Positions 51,418 through 61,145 of a DNA stretch of 64,000 nucleotides are shown here, piece after piece (the first letter of the stretch is position 1; every line of letters starts with the position of its first letter). The notes below the pieces were generated by a model. It had not been told where the DNA came from. It saw only the letters and a program-made list of their open reading frames with translations, and made no database searches. The stretch lies in contig DZAX01000006.1 in assembly GCA_022729705.1 (NCBI GenBank), positions 35,989-99,988 on the forward strand, given 5' to 3'. A program made the translations under genes and the position numbers. Source of the stretch: Helicobacter cetorum (GTDB lineage: Bacteria; Campylobacterota; Campylobacteria; Campylobacterales; UBA6016).

Positions 51418-53592
51418 TTAAATAAAGTTTGCGTTTGCCAAATTGGCGGCGTTATACTCTGTAGAGGAGGTAAGGGTTCCGACTTTTGTAATGGCAAACG
51501 TAGTTCCGACGGCAATATTTGTATCCTCCACAAAATAAAGCACATAGGAGCTAACAACGCTATCGCCTATACCATCGGTATCTGATGTTACCAATACCAA
51601 AGCTTTGCCGTTATCGTCAAGCGCAATTTGACTAGTGCCTACCGTCGTACCCGTAGCGACGAGGGCAATATCGGCGGTAGGGTCAAATGCTGTAGTTTTA
51701 TTATAAATTACGCCGGCATTTTTTCCGCTTCTCAAATCAAGCCCGTTAGTTCCCCATTTAACAGCGGTCGTAACGGTGTTGGATCCAACCGAATTTTCAC
51801 TCAAAAATGCCGTTATATCAAAACTATCCGCTGAAATATCAAAGCCTTTAATCGTATCTTCGCCGTTTAGCGCAACAGTAGACGCAAATTTGAAGGTATC
51901 AGCTCCGCCGCCCAGCGTAACGGTATCGTTTCCAGAGCCAGAAATTACAATAAGCTCTTCCGTTTGATCGGAGATGTCTACCGTAATCCCAGTCGTAGAT
52001 GTTGTGGTTGTAGTCGTCGTCGTTGAAGTCTTTTGTAGCATAATTTTTTCAACATTTGAAACCCTAGAGTCGCCGACCTTGTCAAACGTTCCCGATACAA
52101 CAATAGTATCCGTACCGTCTCCCCCGTCGATTATCTTGTAGATAGAGCCTCCGCTTGCCACATATATCATATCATCGCCGCTTCCCGCTCTTATCGTATC
52201 GGCTCCAAGACCGCTAACGACCGTGTCATTATAAGAGCTTCCGGTAATGACAAAATTTTCGGTTTGCGATGTAAGAGTAAGCAGAGTCTCTCCGCTTAGC
52301 GTGATATACTCTACGCTTTTTAGATTACCGTCTGTAGTCGAAGTGGCTGTTCCTATCACCTGAATAGTATCCGCCAAAGAGCCGCCCTCCACCTTATCAT
52401 CTGCGCCAAGTCTATTGCCAAAATTAAAAGTGTCGGCACCAAGACCACCGACTACCGAATAAGCAAAATCAGCCATATTTGCAAGACCCAAGGTAACGCC
52501 GCCGCTATTTGTCGAAGCGTCTATCGTCTTTAGCTTTGTGGCGGACGTATCCGAAATATCCATAAAAATAGGCGACTCTCCGGCAATGGTTAATTTTGTA
52601 ATAGGAGAATAGCCGCTATTTTCCAAAAGTATATAACTCGCACCATTTGAGGCGGTGACATTTACAGTTGCAAGAGCCGTACCTGCGGCTAGATTTACGG
52701 TACTTTTAGAAGTCGTGGAACTACCTACGCCCTCAACGGTTAGGTCAAAAGTTTTAGCGCTGGCAGCATACTTTAAATTGTATATTCTAGGCGTAGAGGC
52801 AGATTTGATGGAAAAAGTTTGAGACGATAACAAAAAATCGCCATTACCGTTTGGCGAATCTACCGTGACGCTGGTTAGAGCGCTAACGGAAGAGATATCA
52901 AGTTTTCCGGATGTATTTTTCAAAACAATAGCCTCTACACTATCCAAAGACGGCACAGTCACAGTACCAGTTAGCGTTAGGGTATCCGTTCCACCCTCCC
53001 CTTTTATAGCGTCCGTAGTTTGCGAGGTGGTAGAAGAACCGCTAAAAGAGTCGTTACCCGCCCCTCCGCTTAATCCGTCCGTACCAGTTGTTAAGACAAA
53101 ACTTAAATTAGCTTTTGAAGCGTTAGTCAGAGTCGAGGAATCGGATGTTATAGTCAGAAGCGTAGCAGCGGCAACGGTAGAGTCTATTTGATTAACGGCG
53201 CAATAAACACCATAGGAGGCCTTATTGTTAAGCATGGCTCCATCCGTACTGCCGTTAGCCAAAGCGGCACTAATGATAGTAGCTATAAAGGTCGCTCTAG
53301 GCGTCCCCGCAACAAGAGCTGCCTCCCAAAAAGCCTTGCCGGCACCATCTGAGGCTCTTCCAAAGACGTTTTGGTAAATAGCATCCAAAAACTCGGAATT
53401 TGTCATAAAAGATGGGTATTTCGTCTTTCCCTCAAGGCTTTGCATAAAATCGTTAGCCATATCTTTTAGGCTAAGTCCGTTTAGATAAGCGCTCACCCAG
53501 TAGTTAAGCCCTCCGCTATCAGCCACTCTAGCAAAAGAGGCAACATACAACCTAGCCACCTCAAGTCTCGCCTCTTCCAAAGTTTTGCCCAT
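51418..53592 (-). CDS. RTX/DUF4214 surface protein (S-layer-like)
   Basis: Protein of 724 residues. The N-terminus is a DUF4214 domain (VARLYVASFARVADSGGLNY and NVFGRASDGAGKAFW); it is followed by long beta-repeat regions rich in Ser, Thr, Gly and several RTX motifs (SGGAGNDSFSG, GLGADTIRAGSGDDMIYV, GSGNDTVTLGGGADTFKF). No signal peptide; probably exported by type I secretion and bound to the cell surface with Ca. The N-terminal 140 residues are similar to those of the gene at 61146-63257. A 34-base gap separates it from the reductase gene. Confidence 0.82.
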   Translation of the reverse strand: MGKTLEEARLEVARLYVASFARVADSGGLNYWVSAYLNGLSLKDMANDFMQSLEGKTKYPSFMTNSEFLDAIYQNVFGRASDGAGKAFWEAALVAGTPRATFIATIISAALANGSTDGAMLNNKASYGVYCAVNQIDSTVAAATLLTITSDSSTLTNASKANLSFVLTTGTDGLSGGAGNDSFSGSSTTSQTTDAIKGEGGTDTLTLTGTVTVPSLDSVEAIVLKNTSGKLDISSVSALTSVTVDSPNGNGDFLLSSQTFSIKSASTPRIYNLKYAASAKTFDLTVEGVGSSTTSKSTVNLAAGTALATVNVTASNGASYILLENSGYSPITKLTIAGESPIFMDISDTSATKLKTIDASTNSGGVTLGLANMADFAYSVVGGLGADTFNFGNRLGADDKVEGGSLADTIQVIGTATSTTDGNLKSVEYITLSGETLLTLTSQTENFVITGSSYNDTVVSGLGADTIRAGSGDDMIYVASGGSIYKIIDGGDGTDTIVVSGTFDKVGDSRVSNVEKIMLQKTSTTTTTTTTSTTGITVDISDQTEELIVISGSGNDTVTLGGGADTFKFASTVALNGEDTIKGFDISADSFDITAFLSENSVGSNTVTTAVKWGTNGLDLRSGKNAGVIYNKTTAFDPTADIALVATGTTVGTSQIALDDNGKALVLVTSDTDGIGDSVVSSYVLYFVEDTNIAVGTTFAITKVGTLTSSTEYNAANLANANFI

Positions 53593-53626
53593 ATTAAGTT
53601 CCCTCCATAATTTTTTAAATCGTCAA

Positions 53627-54466
53627 CTACTCTTTATACATCCATTTTAGCGTATCTTCAAAACAAATAGGCTCTATGTTAGCTTTTATTAAGCCGTCTA
53701 ATTTGCCGTGATTTCCGACCATGCTCTCTATCTCGCCCGCCCTCACAAATTTTTGATTGATTTTTATCTCTATTTTGTGCAAGCTTATCTTTTCTAGTGT
53801 CTCTATCGCATAACGCAAGGATACGGCTCTGCCCGAGCATATATTAAAAACCCCGCAAAGAGTCTCGGACTCTACAAAAGAGGCGTATACGTCGGCGACC
53901 CACCTAACGTCTGAAAAGTCTCTATATACGTCTATATTGCCAAGCTCTATACTCTCTTTTTTCGCTTTAAAGTGCGACACTATCTTCGGAAGCAAAAAAT
54001 GCTCCAACTGACCGACACCGGAATAGTTAAAACATCTAGCTATTATACATTCAATACCCTCAATCGCACTCGCATACTCCATGGCAAGCTTACTCATTCC
54101 ATAATGGTTTACGGGCTTTGGGCATACACCCTCGTCTATTAGTCCGCCTACGGCGCCGTAGACGTTTGAGGAGCTTGCAAGAATGGTTTTTTTGATTGTT
54201 TTTGATTGTTTGATAGCGCGAAAGAGGTTTACGCTACCATGTAGATTTACGTCATATATCTCGCGATAATCATCATGAGCTGGAAAACTGATGGCGGCTA
54301 GGTGGATAATTGCGTTCGCCTCCAAAACGGCCAACTCTTTAGTAAGAGCGTCTGCGTCAAGCAGGTTTGCGTCGACAGAGACAACTTCATAGCCTCTTTG
54401 CCTCAAAGCTTCTTTTACATATACACCTGTAAAGCCGCCAAGCCCAGTGATCGCAACCCGTTTCAA
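53627..54466 (-). CDS. GDP-4-keto-6-deoxymannose reductase (Rmd-like)
   Basis: Short-chain NAD(P)-binding enzyme of 279 residues: [14 protein letters not shown] at the N-terminus and the catalytic YGMSK near residue 145. Directly after gmd, with a four-base overlap, so it likely reduces the Gmd product to GDP-rhamnose (Rmd) or another 6-deoxyhexose. An epimerase-reductase (fucose synthase) cannot be excluded on sequence alone, but the protein is shorter than Fcl. Confidence 0.78.
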   Translation of the reverse strand: MKRVAITGLGGFTGVYVKEALRQRGYEVVSVDANLLDADALTKELAVLEANAIIHLAAISFPAHDDYREIYDVNLHGSVNLFRAIKQSKTIKKTILASSSNVYGAVGGLIDEGVCPKPVNHYGMSKLAMEYASAIEGIECIIARCFNYSGVGQLEHFLLPKIVSHFKAKKESIELGNIDVYRDFSDVRWVADVYASFVESETLCGVFNICSGRAVSLRYAIETLEKISLHKIEIKINQKFVRAGEIESMVGNHGKLDGLIKANIEPICFEDTLKWMYKE

Positions 54467-55497
54467 AACGAAAATCCGCTTTCGTTGCGCCTTTTGTCGG
54501 CTTCAACCATCATGCGGCATAGCTCTTCAAGAGAAGTTTTTGGCTCCCAACCTAAAATATCTTTTACTTTTTGCGGATCTCCAATGAGCAGTTCAACCTC
54601 TGCGGGTCTATAAAACTTAGGATTTACCGCCACTACTTTTTCACCGCTCGCCGAGTCTATGCCAATCTCATTTTCAGCTTCGCCGCTCCACTCGATATTT
54701 ATATCCGCCGCCTTAAAAGCCATTGTTACAAAATCCCTAACCGTCTCCGTACGGTTTGTGGCAAGTACAAACGTATCAGGCTCTTTTGCTTGCATCATCA
54801 GATACATTCCCTCTACATACTCTTTTGCGTATCCCCAATCTCTTTTTGCGTCCATATTTCCAAGCTCTAGCGTATCCATTTTGCCAAGCTTGATTTTTGC
54901 GACCGTATCGGTGATTTTGCGCGTTACAAACTCTCTTCCTCTTAATGGCGACTCGTGGTTAAAGAGTATGCCGCTACAGCCGAATATATCGTAAGACTCT
55001 CTATAGTTGATAGTCATCCAGTGCGCATAAAGCTTTGCGACTCCATATGGGCTTCTAGGATAAAACGGCGTGCTTTCGCATTGCGGAATCTCTTGCACTT
55101 TGCCAAACATCTCAGATGTGGAAGCTTGATAATATCTGATTGACGAATCGACTATTCTGATAGCCTCCAGCAAGTGTGCGGCTCCAAGCCCCGTTATGTG
55201 CGCCGTCGCAAGAGGCTGATCAAACGACACGCCGACAAAGCTTTGCGCCGCAAGGTTGTACACTTCGCACGGTCTTATGTCGCTTATCATTCTTATACTG
55301 TTTGTAGCGTCGGTCAAGTCGTACTCTATCAGGTGCAAATTTGGATGTTTATCACATCCAAGCTCTTCTATCCGCCAAAAATTCACAGACGCAGTTCGTC
55401 TATATGTCGCATATACCTCATACCCTTTTGCCAAAAGAAGTTCGGTTAAATATGCCCCGTCTTGTCCTGTTACGCCCGTTACTATCGCTTTTTTCAT
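54463..55497 (-). CDS. gmd: GDP-mannose 4,6-dehydratase
   Basis: Gmd of 344 residues. [16 protein letters not shown] binds [14 protein letters not shown] carries the catalytic Thr/Glu region, and [10 protein letters not shown] has the YxxxK pair. It converts GDP-mannose to GDP-4-keto-6-deoxymannose. ManC, which makes GDP-mannose, is in the same operon. ATGA overlaps with both neighbours. Confidence 0.95.
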   Translation of the reverse strand: MKKAIVTGVTGQDGAYLTELLLAKGYEVYATYRRTASVNFWRIEELGCDKHPNLHLIEYDLTDATNSIRMISDIRPCEVYNLAAQSFVGVSFDQPLATAHITGLGAAHLLEAIRIVDSSIRYYQASTSEMFGKVQEIPQCESTPFYPRSPYGVAKLYAHWMTINYRESYDIFGCSGILFNHESPLRGREFVTRKITDTVAKIKLGKMDTLELGNMDAKRDWGYAKEYVEGMYLMMQAKEPDTFVLATNRTETVRDFVTMAFKAADINIEWSGEAENEIGIDSASGEKVVAVNPKFYRPAEVELLIGDPQKVKDILGWEPKTSLEELCRMMVEADKRRNESGFSF

Positions 55498-56642
55498 CGT
55501 GCTTTAAACTCCTCATATTTTATTTGCACATACTCTTTTATCTCGCGCTCAAATCTATCTTTGCTAAATCTAAGGGCATTTTCTCTTATGACGCCCTTAT
55601 CAAAAATATCACTATTTTTCTCAAAAAGCTCAACTGCGTCAAGCAAAGACTCTACGCTCTGTTTTTCAAAAAATATACCCGTATCCTCATGTCTTACAAT
55701 CCCATTCGTAGCAAAAGAGCCTTTGATAGTCTCCAAAGTCGCCCCCTTGCCATAAGCTATCACGGGCACACCCGCCGCCTGCGCCTCTATAGGAGCTATG
55801 CCAAAATCTTCGTCCGCCGCAAAGATATATGCTTTGGCGTTTTGGACTATTTTTATCATCTCGCTCTCAGACTGAAATCCAAGTATCTCTATATTTTTTG
55901 ACGCTTTACTTTTGATTTTGGACATCTCGGGACCATCGCCTATGACAAGCAGCTTATGCGCACTTTTGGAAAACGCCTCGACTATCAAATCTACTTTTTT
56001 GTAAGGCACCAAGCGCGAAGAGGTCACATAGTAGTTATCTCTCGTATTAGACAAACGAAAACTATCCGTATCTACCGGCGGATATATTACGTCTGATTTT
56101 TTGCCGTATATCTTTTCCGCTCTTTTTGCAATATATTTTGAAATCGCAACATAAACATCCACTCTATTAGCACTAGCGACATCCCAGTTGCGCATCTTGT
56201 GCAAAAAATATCTTGCCGCAACACCCTTGACCCCACCCGTAAGCCCCCCGTCTTCCAAATGCGAAAAGTACAAATCCCAAGCGTATCTCATAGGCGAATA
56301 GAGATAGCAAATATGCAGTTGCTCATGCGTAGTAAGAACTCCCTTAGCGACTGCGTGCGATGAAGAGAGCACAAGTTCGTAATCTCTTAGGTCAAACTGC
56401 TCGACGGCAAGCGGAAAGAGCGGCATATAGCTTCTATAACCGTTTTTTGCAAACGGAAGCTTTTGGATAAAAGATGTATTAACTTTTTTACCTTTAAGTA
56501 TCTGCGCTCTATCAGCTTCGCTCAAAAAATCAATCAAGGAGAATATATCAAAATCATCCCATATATTTGTAAAGCTACTTACGCATCTCTCCGCACCGCC
56601 ATACACTCTGAGCCAGTCATGTATCAAAGCTTTTTTCAACAA
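55494..56642 (-). CDS. Family 4 glycosyltransferase (WbaZ-like)
   Basis: Protein of 382 residues: [20 protein letters not shown] at the N-terminus and [20 protein letters not shown] (EX7E) towards the C-terminus. HDW..GGAE is typical of WbaZ/mannosyltransferase-type GT4. Overlaps gmd by four bases and the preceding GT by seven. Probably adds mannose or a 6-deoxyhexose to the O-unit. Confidence 0.85.
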   Translation of the reverse strand: MLKKALIHDWLRVYGGAERCVSSFTNIWDDFDIFSLIDFLSEADRAQILKGKKVNTSFIQKLPFAKNGYRSYMPLFPLAVEQFDLRDYELVLSSSHAVAKGVLTTHEQLHICYLYSPMRYAWDLYFSHLEDGGLTGGVKGVAARYFLHKMRNWDVASANRVDVYVAISKYIAKRAEKIYGKKSDVIYPPVDTDSFRLSNTRDNYYVTSSRLVPYKKVDLIVEAFSKSAHKLLVIGDGPEMSKIKSKASKNIEILGFQSESEMIKIVQNAKAYIFAADEDFGIAPIEAQAAGVPVIAYGKGATLETIKGSFATNGIVRHEDTGIFFEKQSVESLLDAVELFEKNSDIFDKGVIRENALRFSKDRFEREIKEYVQIKYEEFKAR

Positions 56643-57796
56643 CTACCCTCTTTTTTATCCATATCCAAAAAAGCTCCAATAAGCATATCGGCGCACTCTT
56701 GCCAATCAAATATTTGCGGTATTTTATCATCTATCGGCGCAAACTCTCCGTTTATTATAGCCCTCATTTTGTCCGCAATATCAGATGCGTCGTTTGGGTT
56801 TGCGTATATAGCCGCACCGCCGCCTACGCTAATCATTGGCTCTTTATTTGAAGCAAGCGTCTTTACTTTGCACTTAATAGCCTCCGCAATAGGCATTCCA
56901 TACCCCTCATAAAAAGACATATAGACAAAAGCGGTAGCGCCGCTATAAAGAGCGGGCAACTCCTCGTCGGCGACATATCCGCATCTGATAGCCAATCCCT
57001 TATCTTCAAGCGGTCTTAATAGTTTTTCCAAATCATCGTTTAACCACCCGCTCTTACCGACAAGAACTAGTTTATAACGCTCCTTAATCTCGTCCGAAAG
57101 AGAGTTGTAAGCCTCGCACGTCTTTATCAGATTTTTTCTAGGCTCTATCGTGCAGACGCTTAGAATATACTCACCCCTTATGCTGTGTTTTGATTTTACG
57201 CGCTCTATCTCGCTACTTTCACGCTTACAAAAAAGCTCGGAGACTCCAGGTGGAGCTATTTTGATTTTCGACTCATCTAGTCCATACACATCGACTATCT
57301 CGCTTCTTGAAAACTCAGATATGGTAACTATCCGCGCGCCGCCCTCTATCGCCGCCTTTACGCCTTTTTGCAAAACCCTAATGCGATCTTTACCATGAAA
57401 CTCAGGGTATCTAATATGCGAAAGGTCATACACGCTCACGACGGTTCGACTATCCGCAAAAAGAGGCGCATAATTTGGCTCCCAATACAGATAATCTTTT
57501 AATTCGGTAAACTTTTTTTTATACCTAAGCCTTACATATGAGTAAAAAACCTCGCGCTTATACGGCAAAAAATTTGCCGCTTTTCTCAAAAAAGACAAAG
57601 AGCCATTAGAGGCGCCGGATTTATCCGCACACAAAAGCTCTTCTATCTGAGTCTTATCAAGCCATCGACTCGCCAAAAACCCTTGAATATCGCTTATCCG
57701 CAAATCTTTGACTAACTTTTTTAATATCTCGTTTGTATAGTGTCCGATACCGGTAAGCGGTGCGCCAAGCGGCGTTAGGTTTACTATTAATTTCAT
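56636..57796 (-). CDS. Family 4 glycosyltransferase
   Basis: Protein of 386 residues with the N-terminal loop TPLGAPLTGIGHYTNEILK and the donor motif EGYGMPIAEAIKCKVKTLAS, as well as VCTIEPRKNL. It is of the mannosyltransferase type found in O-antigen clusters. The start codon overlaps the HepT stop by four bases, so it is translationally coupled to the toxin gene. Confidence 0.85.
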   Translation of the reverse strand: MKLIVNLTPLGAPLTGIGHYTNEILKKLVKDLRISDIQGFLASRWLDKTQIEELLCADKSGASNGSLSFLRKAANFLPYKREVFYSYVRLRYKKKFTELKDYLYWEPNYAPLFADSRTVVSVYDLSHIRYPEFHGKDRIRVLQKGVKAAIEGGARIVTISEFSRSEIVDVYGLDESKIKIAPPGVSELFCKRESSEIERVKSKHSIRGEYILSVCTIEPRKNLIKTCEAYNSLSDEIKERYKLVLVGKSGWLNDDLEKLLRPLEDKGLAIRCGYVADEELPALYSGATAFVYMSFYEGYGMPIAEAIKCKVKTLASNKEPMISVGGGAAIYANPNDASDIADKMRAIINGEFAPIDDKIPQIFDWQECADMLIGAFLDMDKKEGSC

Positions 57797-58275
57797 TGCA
57801 ACGGCGCTATTTTGGCGTTGAAATAGCGCTTCAAATGTAAATATATTGATTCAATACTCTCTTTTGCCTCAAAAACACTATTTAATGCAATGCACATATT
57901 GACAGGGTCATTGTCGTACTGATGCGAAAGAGAGTTTCGTATATTTCTAAGCTCTCTCCAGCACTCGGCGCTCTCGAGCAAAGATAACTTTTCAAGCTTA
58001 TTTAACAAATCCATAAAAGCTTTACCATCAACCTCTTCATCCAAAAACAGTAGCAACGTTTTAAATAGTTTTTCGCCCATAGCGTCTTGAAGTTTTGAAA
58101 ATCTAAATAGATACTGGTCGATATGCGTCACCTCATCATCCGATAGGCTTGCATAGTGCTCCGCGTTTAGCGGCAAAAGAGCCGATATGCGACTATGCGC
58201 GCCATTCATCCGCAAAAGATGTTTATCACACTCATCCAAAATCTTTTTTAGTTTATCAACAAGATAACTTTTCAC
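57793..58275 (-). CDS. HepT-like protein (toxin of type VII pair)
   Basis: Helical protein of 160 residues with the HEPN-type motif Rx4HxY (Arg113, His118, Tyr120 in RNSLSHQY) expected for HepT RNases. It is longer than the usual ~110-140 residues, with an N-terminal extension. It overlaps the MntA-like gene by four bases. In the Shewanella pair HepT is held inactive by AMPylation of the tyrosine by MntA. HEPN activity is inferred from the motif only. Confidence 0.8.
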   Translation of the reverse strand: MKSYLVDKLKKILDECDKHLLRMNGAHSRISALLPLNAEHYASLSDDEVTHIDQYLFRFSKLQDAMGEKLFKTLLLFLDEEVDGKAFMDLLNKLEKLSLLESAECWRELRNIRNSLSHQYDNDPVNMCIALNSVFEAKESIESIYLHLKRYFNAKIAPLQ

Positions 58276-58571
58276 AATTTAATTCCATTTCGCAAAGCTT
58301 CCTCTTCTATACTTAGTGCCCTATCCTCTGATACAACCACGTCTATACTTTGGTCTTCTAGCTTTGCTTGAAGTTTTGACAAAAAGCGTATTCTTTTATC
58401 AAACAGAGCTTTTTTATCATCATTGCTATTTGGCGTGACAAACAAATCTATATCTCCGCCTTTTTTCAAATCATCAATGCGAGAACCAAACAAAAAGACG
58501 TCGGCTCTCTCTCCAAAAGACTCCCTCAGGGCTTGTTTGATTATTTGTACACTACTTTGCGAAATTCTCAT
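58272..58571 (-). CDS. MntA-like nucleotidyltransferase (antitoxin)
   Basis: Minimal nucleotidyltransferase, 99 residues. The motif GSx9DxD is present (Gly29, Ser30, Asp40, Asp42 in FGSRIDDLKKGGDIDLF), and DVVVSE may supply the third acidic residue. Paired with a HEPN gene downstream. It starts six bases from the manC stop. Confidence 0.83.
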   Translation of the reverse strand: MRISQSSVQIIKQALRESFGERADVFLFGSRIDDLKKGGDIDLFVTPNSNDDKKALFDKRIRFLSKLQAKLEDQSIDVVVSEDRALSIEEEALRNGIKL

Positions 58572-58577
58572 AAACTC

Positions 58578-59945
58578 TTAAACTCTATTAAAATCATCAT
58601 CCAGCCGCACTATATCATCCTCACCCAAATAATCGCCAACTTGCGCCTCCAAAAGCACAAGGTCTATTTTGCCGGGATTTTCGAGGCGGTGCGCCTGTCC
58701 CATCGGTATGTATGTGGACTCGTTAGTGCGCACAAGTATTTCACTTTCGCCGTTTACTATTCTAGCCGTACCCTCTATCACTATCCAGTGTTCGTTTCTG
58801 TGAAAATGTTTTTGCAAGGAGAGCCTTTTGCCGGGCTTTACTACTATTTTTTTGACTTTATATCTAGTGCCCTCTTCTAGCACGGTATATTCGCCCCATG
58901 GTCTATGCGCCGTCAAATGTATATTGTGTAGTTCACTTTTTTTGGCCTTTAGCTGCCCTACTATATCTTTTACTCTCTGTCCATACCCTTTTTTTGCGAC
59001 AAGAAGAGCATCCGGCGTATCCACTATCATCAAATCTTCTACACCTACAAGCGCCACAAGCCTATCGCTTGTGATAACGGCGTTGTTTTTTGACTCTATC
59101 GTTATCGCATTTGTGACAGTGTTGCCGTTTTTATCTTTTGGCATCGCCTCATATAGGCTCTCAAAACTCCCAAGGTCGCTCCAGCCCATATCGTCGCAAG
59201 TCACGACTTTGACTTTGCGGCTCTTTTCCATCAGACAATAATCTATGCTGTCTTCGGGAATTTGCAACATATCATCAAGACAAACCCGCAGAGGCTCCTC
59301 TTTTTTTGTATTATAATATGCAACCTTTGCAGCCTCATAAATAGTCGGCGCATGCTCTTTGAGCTCTGACAAAAGCGTTCCCGCCGAAAAGCAAAACATC
59401 CCGCTATTCCACAGATATTCGCCGCAAGCGACATACTCTTTGGCTTTTTCTATATTTGGTTTCTCTACAAAAGCCTCCACGTCATCATTTTTGGCTTTTA
59501 TATACCCATATCCCGTCTCAGGCGCAGTCGGCTTAATCCCAAATGTAACCAAGTAGCCATCCACCGCAAACTCTTTTGCTTTTTTGACGGCTTTTTCGTA
59601 TACCGCTTCATTTTCTATCAAATGGTCAGAGGCGGCGACAAGCATTATCGTATCCTCTTTTTGGGCAAACGCCGCCAAAGCTATCGCCGCCGCCGTATTT
59701 CGCCCGATTGGCTCCAAGACAAAAGCCCCAACGGCACCAATCTCCCCTATCTGGTCAAGAGCCAAGAAATAGTGCTCGGCATTTGATATGACACAAATAT
59801 CCGATCCCAATTTCAAATTGCGTCGCACCGCCTTTTGAAACAGCGAGCCGTCTTCAAAAAGCCCAACAAACTGTTTTGGCAAAAGAGCCCTGCTAATAGG
59901 CCAAAGCCTAGTACCGCTCCCGCCGCATAATATTACCGTCGTCAT
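58578..59945 (-). CDS. manC: Mannose-1-phosphate guanylyltransferase / mannose-6-phosphate isomerase
   Basis: Bifunctional-type enzyme of 455 residues. The N-terminus has CGGSGTRLWPISRALLPKQF, the nucleotidyltransferase signature, then VEAFVEKP; the C-terminal cupin domain starts near 330 with HRPWGEYTVLEEGTRYKVKK and carries KHFHRNEHWIVIEG. It forms GDP-mannose. Overlaps the preceding Rpn-like gene by four bases. Confidence 0.95.
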   Translation of the reverse strand: MTTVILCGGSGTRLWPISRALLPKQFVGLFEDGSLFQKAVRRNLKLGSDICVISNAEHYFLALDQIGEIGAVGAFVLEPIGRNTAAAIALAAFAQKEDTIMLVAASDHLIENEAVYEKAVKKAKEFAVDGYLVTFGIKPTAPETGYGYIKAKNDDVEAFVEKPNIEKAKEYVACGEYLWNSGMFCFSAGTLLSELKEHAPTIYEAAKVAYYNTKKEEPLRVCLDDMLQIPEDSIDYCLMEKSRKVKVVTCDDMGWSDLGSFESLYEAMPKDKNGNTVTNAITIESKNNAVITSDRLVALVGVEDLMIVDTPDALLVAKKGYGQRVKDIVGQLKAKKSELHNIHLTAHRPWGEYTVLEEGTRYKVKKIVVKPGKRLSLQKHFHRNEHWIVIEGTARIVNGESEILVRTNESTYIPMGQAHRLENPGKIDLVLLEAQVGDYLGEDDIVRLDDDFNRV

Positions 59946-60277
59946 TTTATACGCTTTCGTATCTCTTCTATCGGAAGCTCTAGCCTCTTGGCGATTTCAC
60001 TAGGTTCAATCCCCATATCCAGCATAATAAAAGCAGATTCAAACCTACCTTCTAATCGTCCTTTCTCTATACCTTTCTCTATACCTTTTTCGAGTCCTAT
60101 ATCATAACTAGCGAGCTTTTCTAGGTCTACCTCTCTTAGCATTTTCTCCGCCTCCTTTATACTGTTTTTTAAATCTCTATTACCGGACAACGTATCCAAC
60201 ATCAAAAAATATTTGCGGTATGAGTTTTCATCCTCTTTGGTTAGTTCTTGTATTCTATTTAATATTTGATAAACCAC
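59942..60277 (-). pseudogene. C-terminal part of Rpn-type nuclease/transposase gene
   Basis: The frame codes for 111 residues ending with the tail typical of Rpn (PD-(D/E)XK, recombination-promoting nuclease) proteins: SYDIGLEKGIEKGIEKG, then LEGRFESAFIMLDMG and EPSEIAKRLELPIEEI. The catalytic N-terminal ~180 residues are missing and a stop codon lies in frame a few codons upstream. The start GTG 60277 has no ribosome site. It is a truncated relic whose stop overlaps the manC start. Confidence 0.75.
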
Positions 60278-60335
60278 ATCTGTTGCAGTCTATAAACCGA
60301 CCTTGGCGCCAAAAACGCAAAGTTCCTCTATTTCT

Positions 60336-60416
60336 CCGGCGAAGCCGGTAGCTTTAGGGGGATGCAAGGGGCGAATAGCCCCTGCCGCAAATACGGGCTT
60401 TGCTCGTGTTTGTGCG
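60336..60416 (+). repeat. Modular stem-loop repeat, full form, with changed second hairpin
   Basis: CCGGC GAA GCCGG, then TAGCTTTAGGGGGATGCA, AGGGGC GAATA GCCCCT and CGCAAATACGGGC TTT GCTCGTGTTTGTGCG. Compared with AGGGACAT/ATGTCCCT in other copies the second stem has new bases on both arms. It breaks the sequence next to the Rpn relic. Confidence 0.8.
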
Positions 60417-60665
60417 TAACATCAGTGTGATCTATATCTTCCACAATAGCCTTTAAAGCCTCTTTGGTTGTTATATCTTTTTGTATATTTTGTGGTGTGA
60501 CTCCGAAAATTTTAAATTATTTAACAAATGTTTATTATACACGACAACAAATGAAGAAGATGAGCCAAAATGCAAAAAGCCCCGAACGCCAAAGGAGTTT
60601 ACTCATAATTAGAGATTGACAACAAAACCTGATTTAAGCGTAAAAGGAACTATTTTTGCATTACT
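60417..60665. other. Decayed region without intact gene
   Basis: On the minus strand, about 60425-60580 reads as an open frame with protein-like sequence (IFGVTPQNIQKDITTKEALK, then AIVEDIDHT) that ends in the repeat and has no convincing start. On the plus strand 60617-60676 reads LTTKPDLSVKGTIFALLGLN then stop. I could not assign either; both look like leftovers of genes. Confidence 0.35.
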
Positions 60666-60929
60666 AGGTCTAAATTAGCAAGCGCAACCACCATAACTAA
60701 CGCAGTAACAAATGCACTAACAGTGCTAACATCCGGCAACGACTTTGCAAATGCCCACATGGACACCGGAGACAGCCTATTACTCCTTATGACCGACGGA
60801 ACAAATTCGTTTTTATTTCATTATGTAGCCGATGCGTCAAATATGCTAACTACAGCCGGTGATTTGGAGCTTGTCGGGATTTTTAATGGGAACGTCACGG
60901 GAACTATTATTACAGGGGATATAATGTAG
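60666..60929 (+). pseudogene. C-terminal remnant of an RTX/surface protein
   Basis: The frame gives SKLASATTITNAVTNALTVL, then DFANAHMDTGDSLLLLMTDG and a beta-strand-rich end (LELVGIFNGNVTGTIITGD). It has no start and no ribosome site, and resembles the ends of large Ca-binding surface proteins in this group. The rest of this gap (60930-61078) holds no gene. Confidence 0.55.
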
Positions 60930-61078
60930 TATAAAATACAGGTGGCGACGCCACCTTGCTCACTCTGCACCAATACCGCCACAACTGACACAAGCCCCCC
61001 CGTTTATAGCACAATATAAAATTTTTTGACGATTTAATGTCAAAAATAGTGTTTTCTGATAGCTTTAGACGGTTACAC

Positions 61079-61108
61079 TTGACAAATAAATATTCTTTTG
61101 GCTAAAAT
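61079..61108 (+). promoter_or_regulatory. Sigma70-type promoter of the RTX/DUF4214 gene
   Basis: TTGACA (61079-61084) and TAAAAT (61103-61108) with an 18-base spacer, 37 bases before the start codon. It is the best consensus -35/-10 pair in the window, consistent with strong expression. Confidence 0.7.
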
Positions 61109-61145
61109 TAGACTGTATTTCAATTTATTAAGGGAGAAATCTTAA

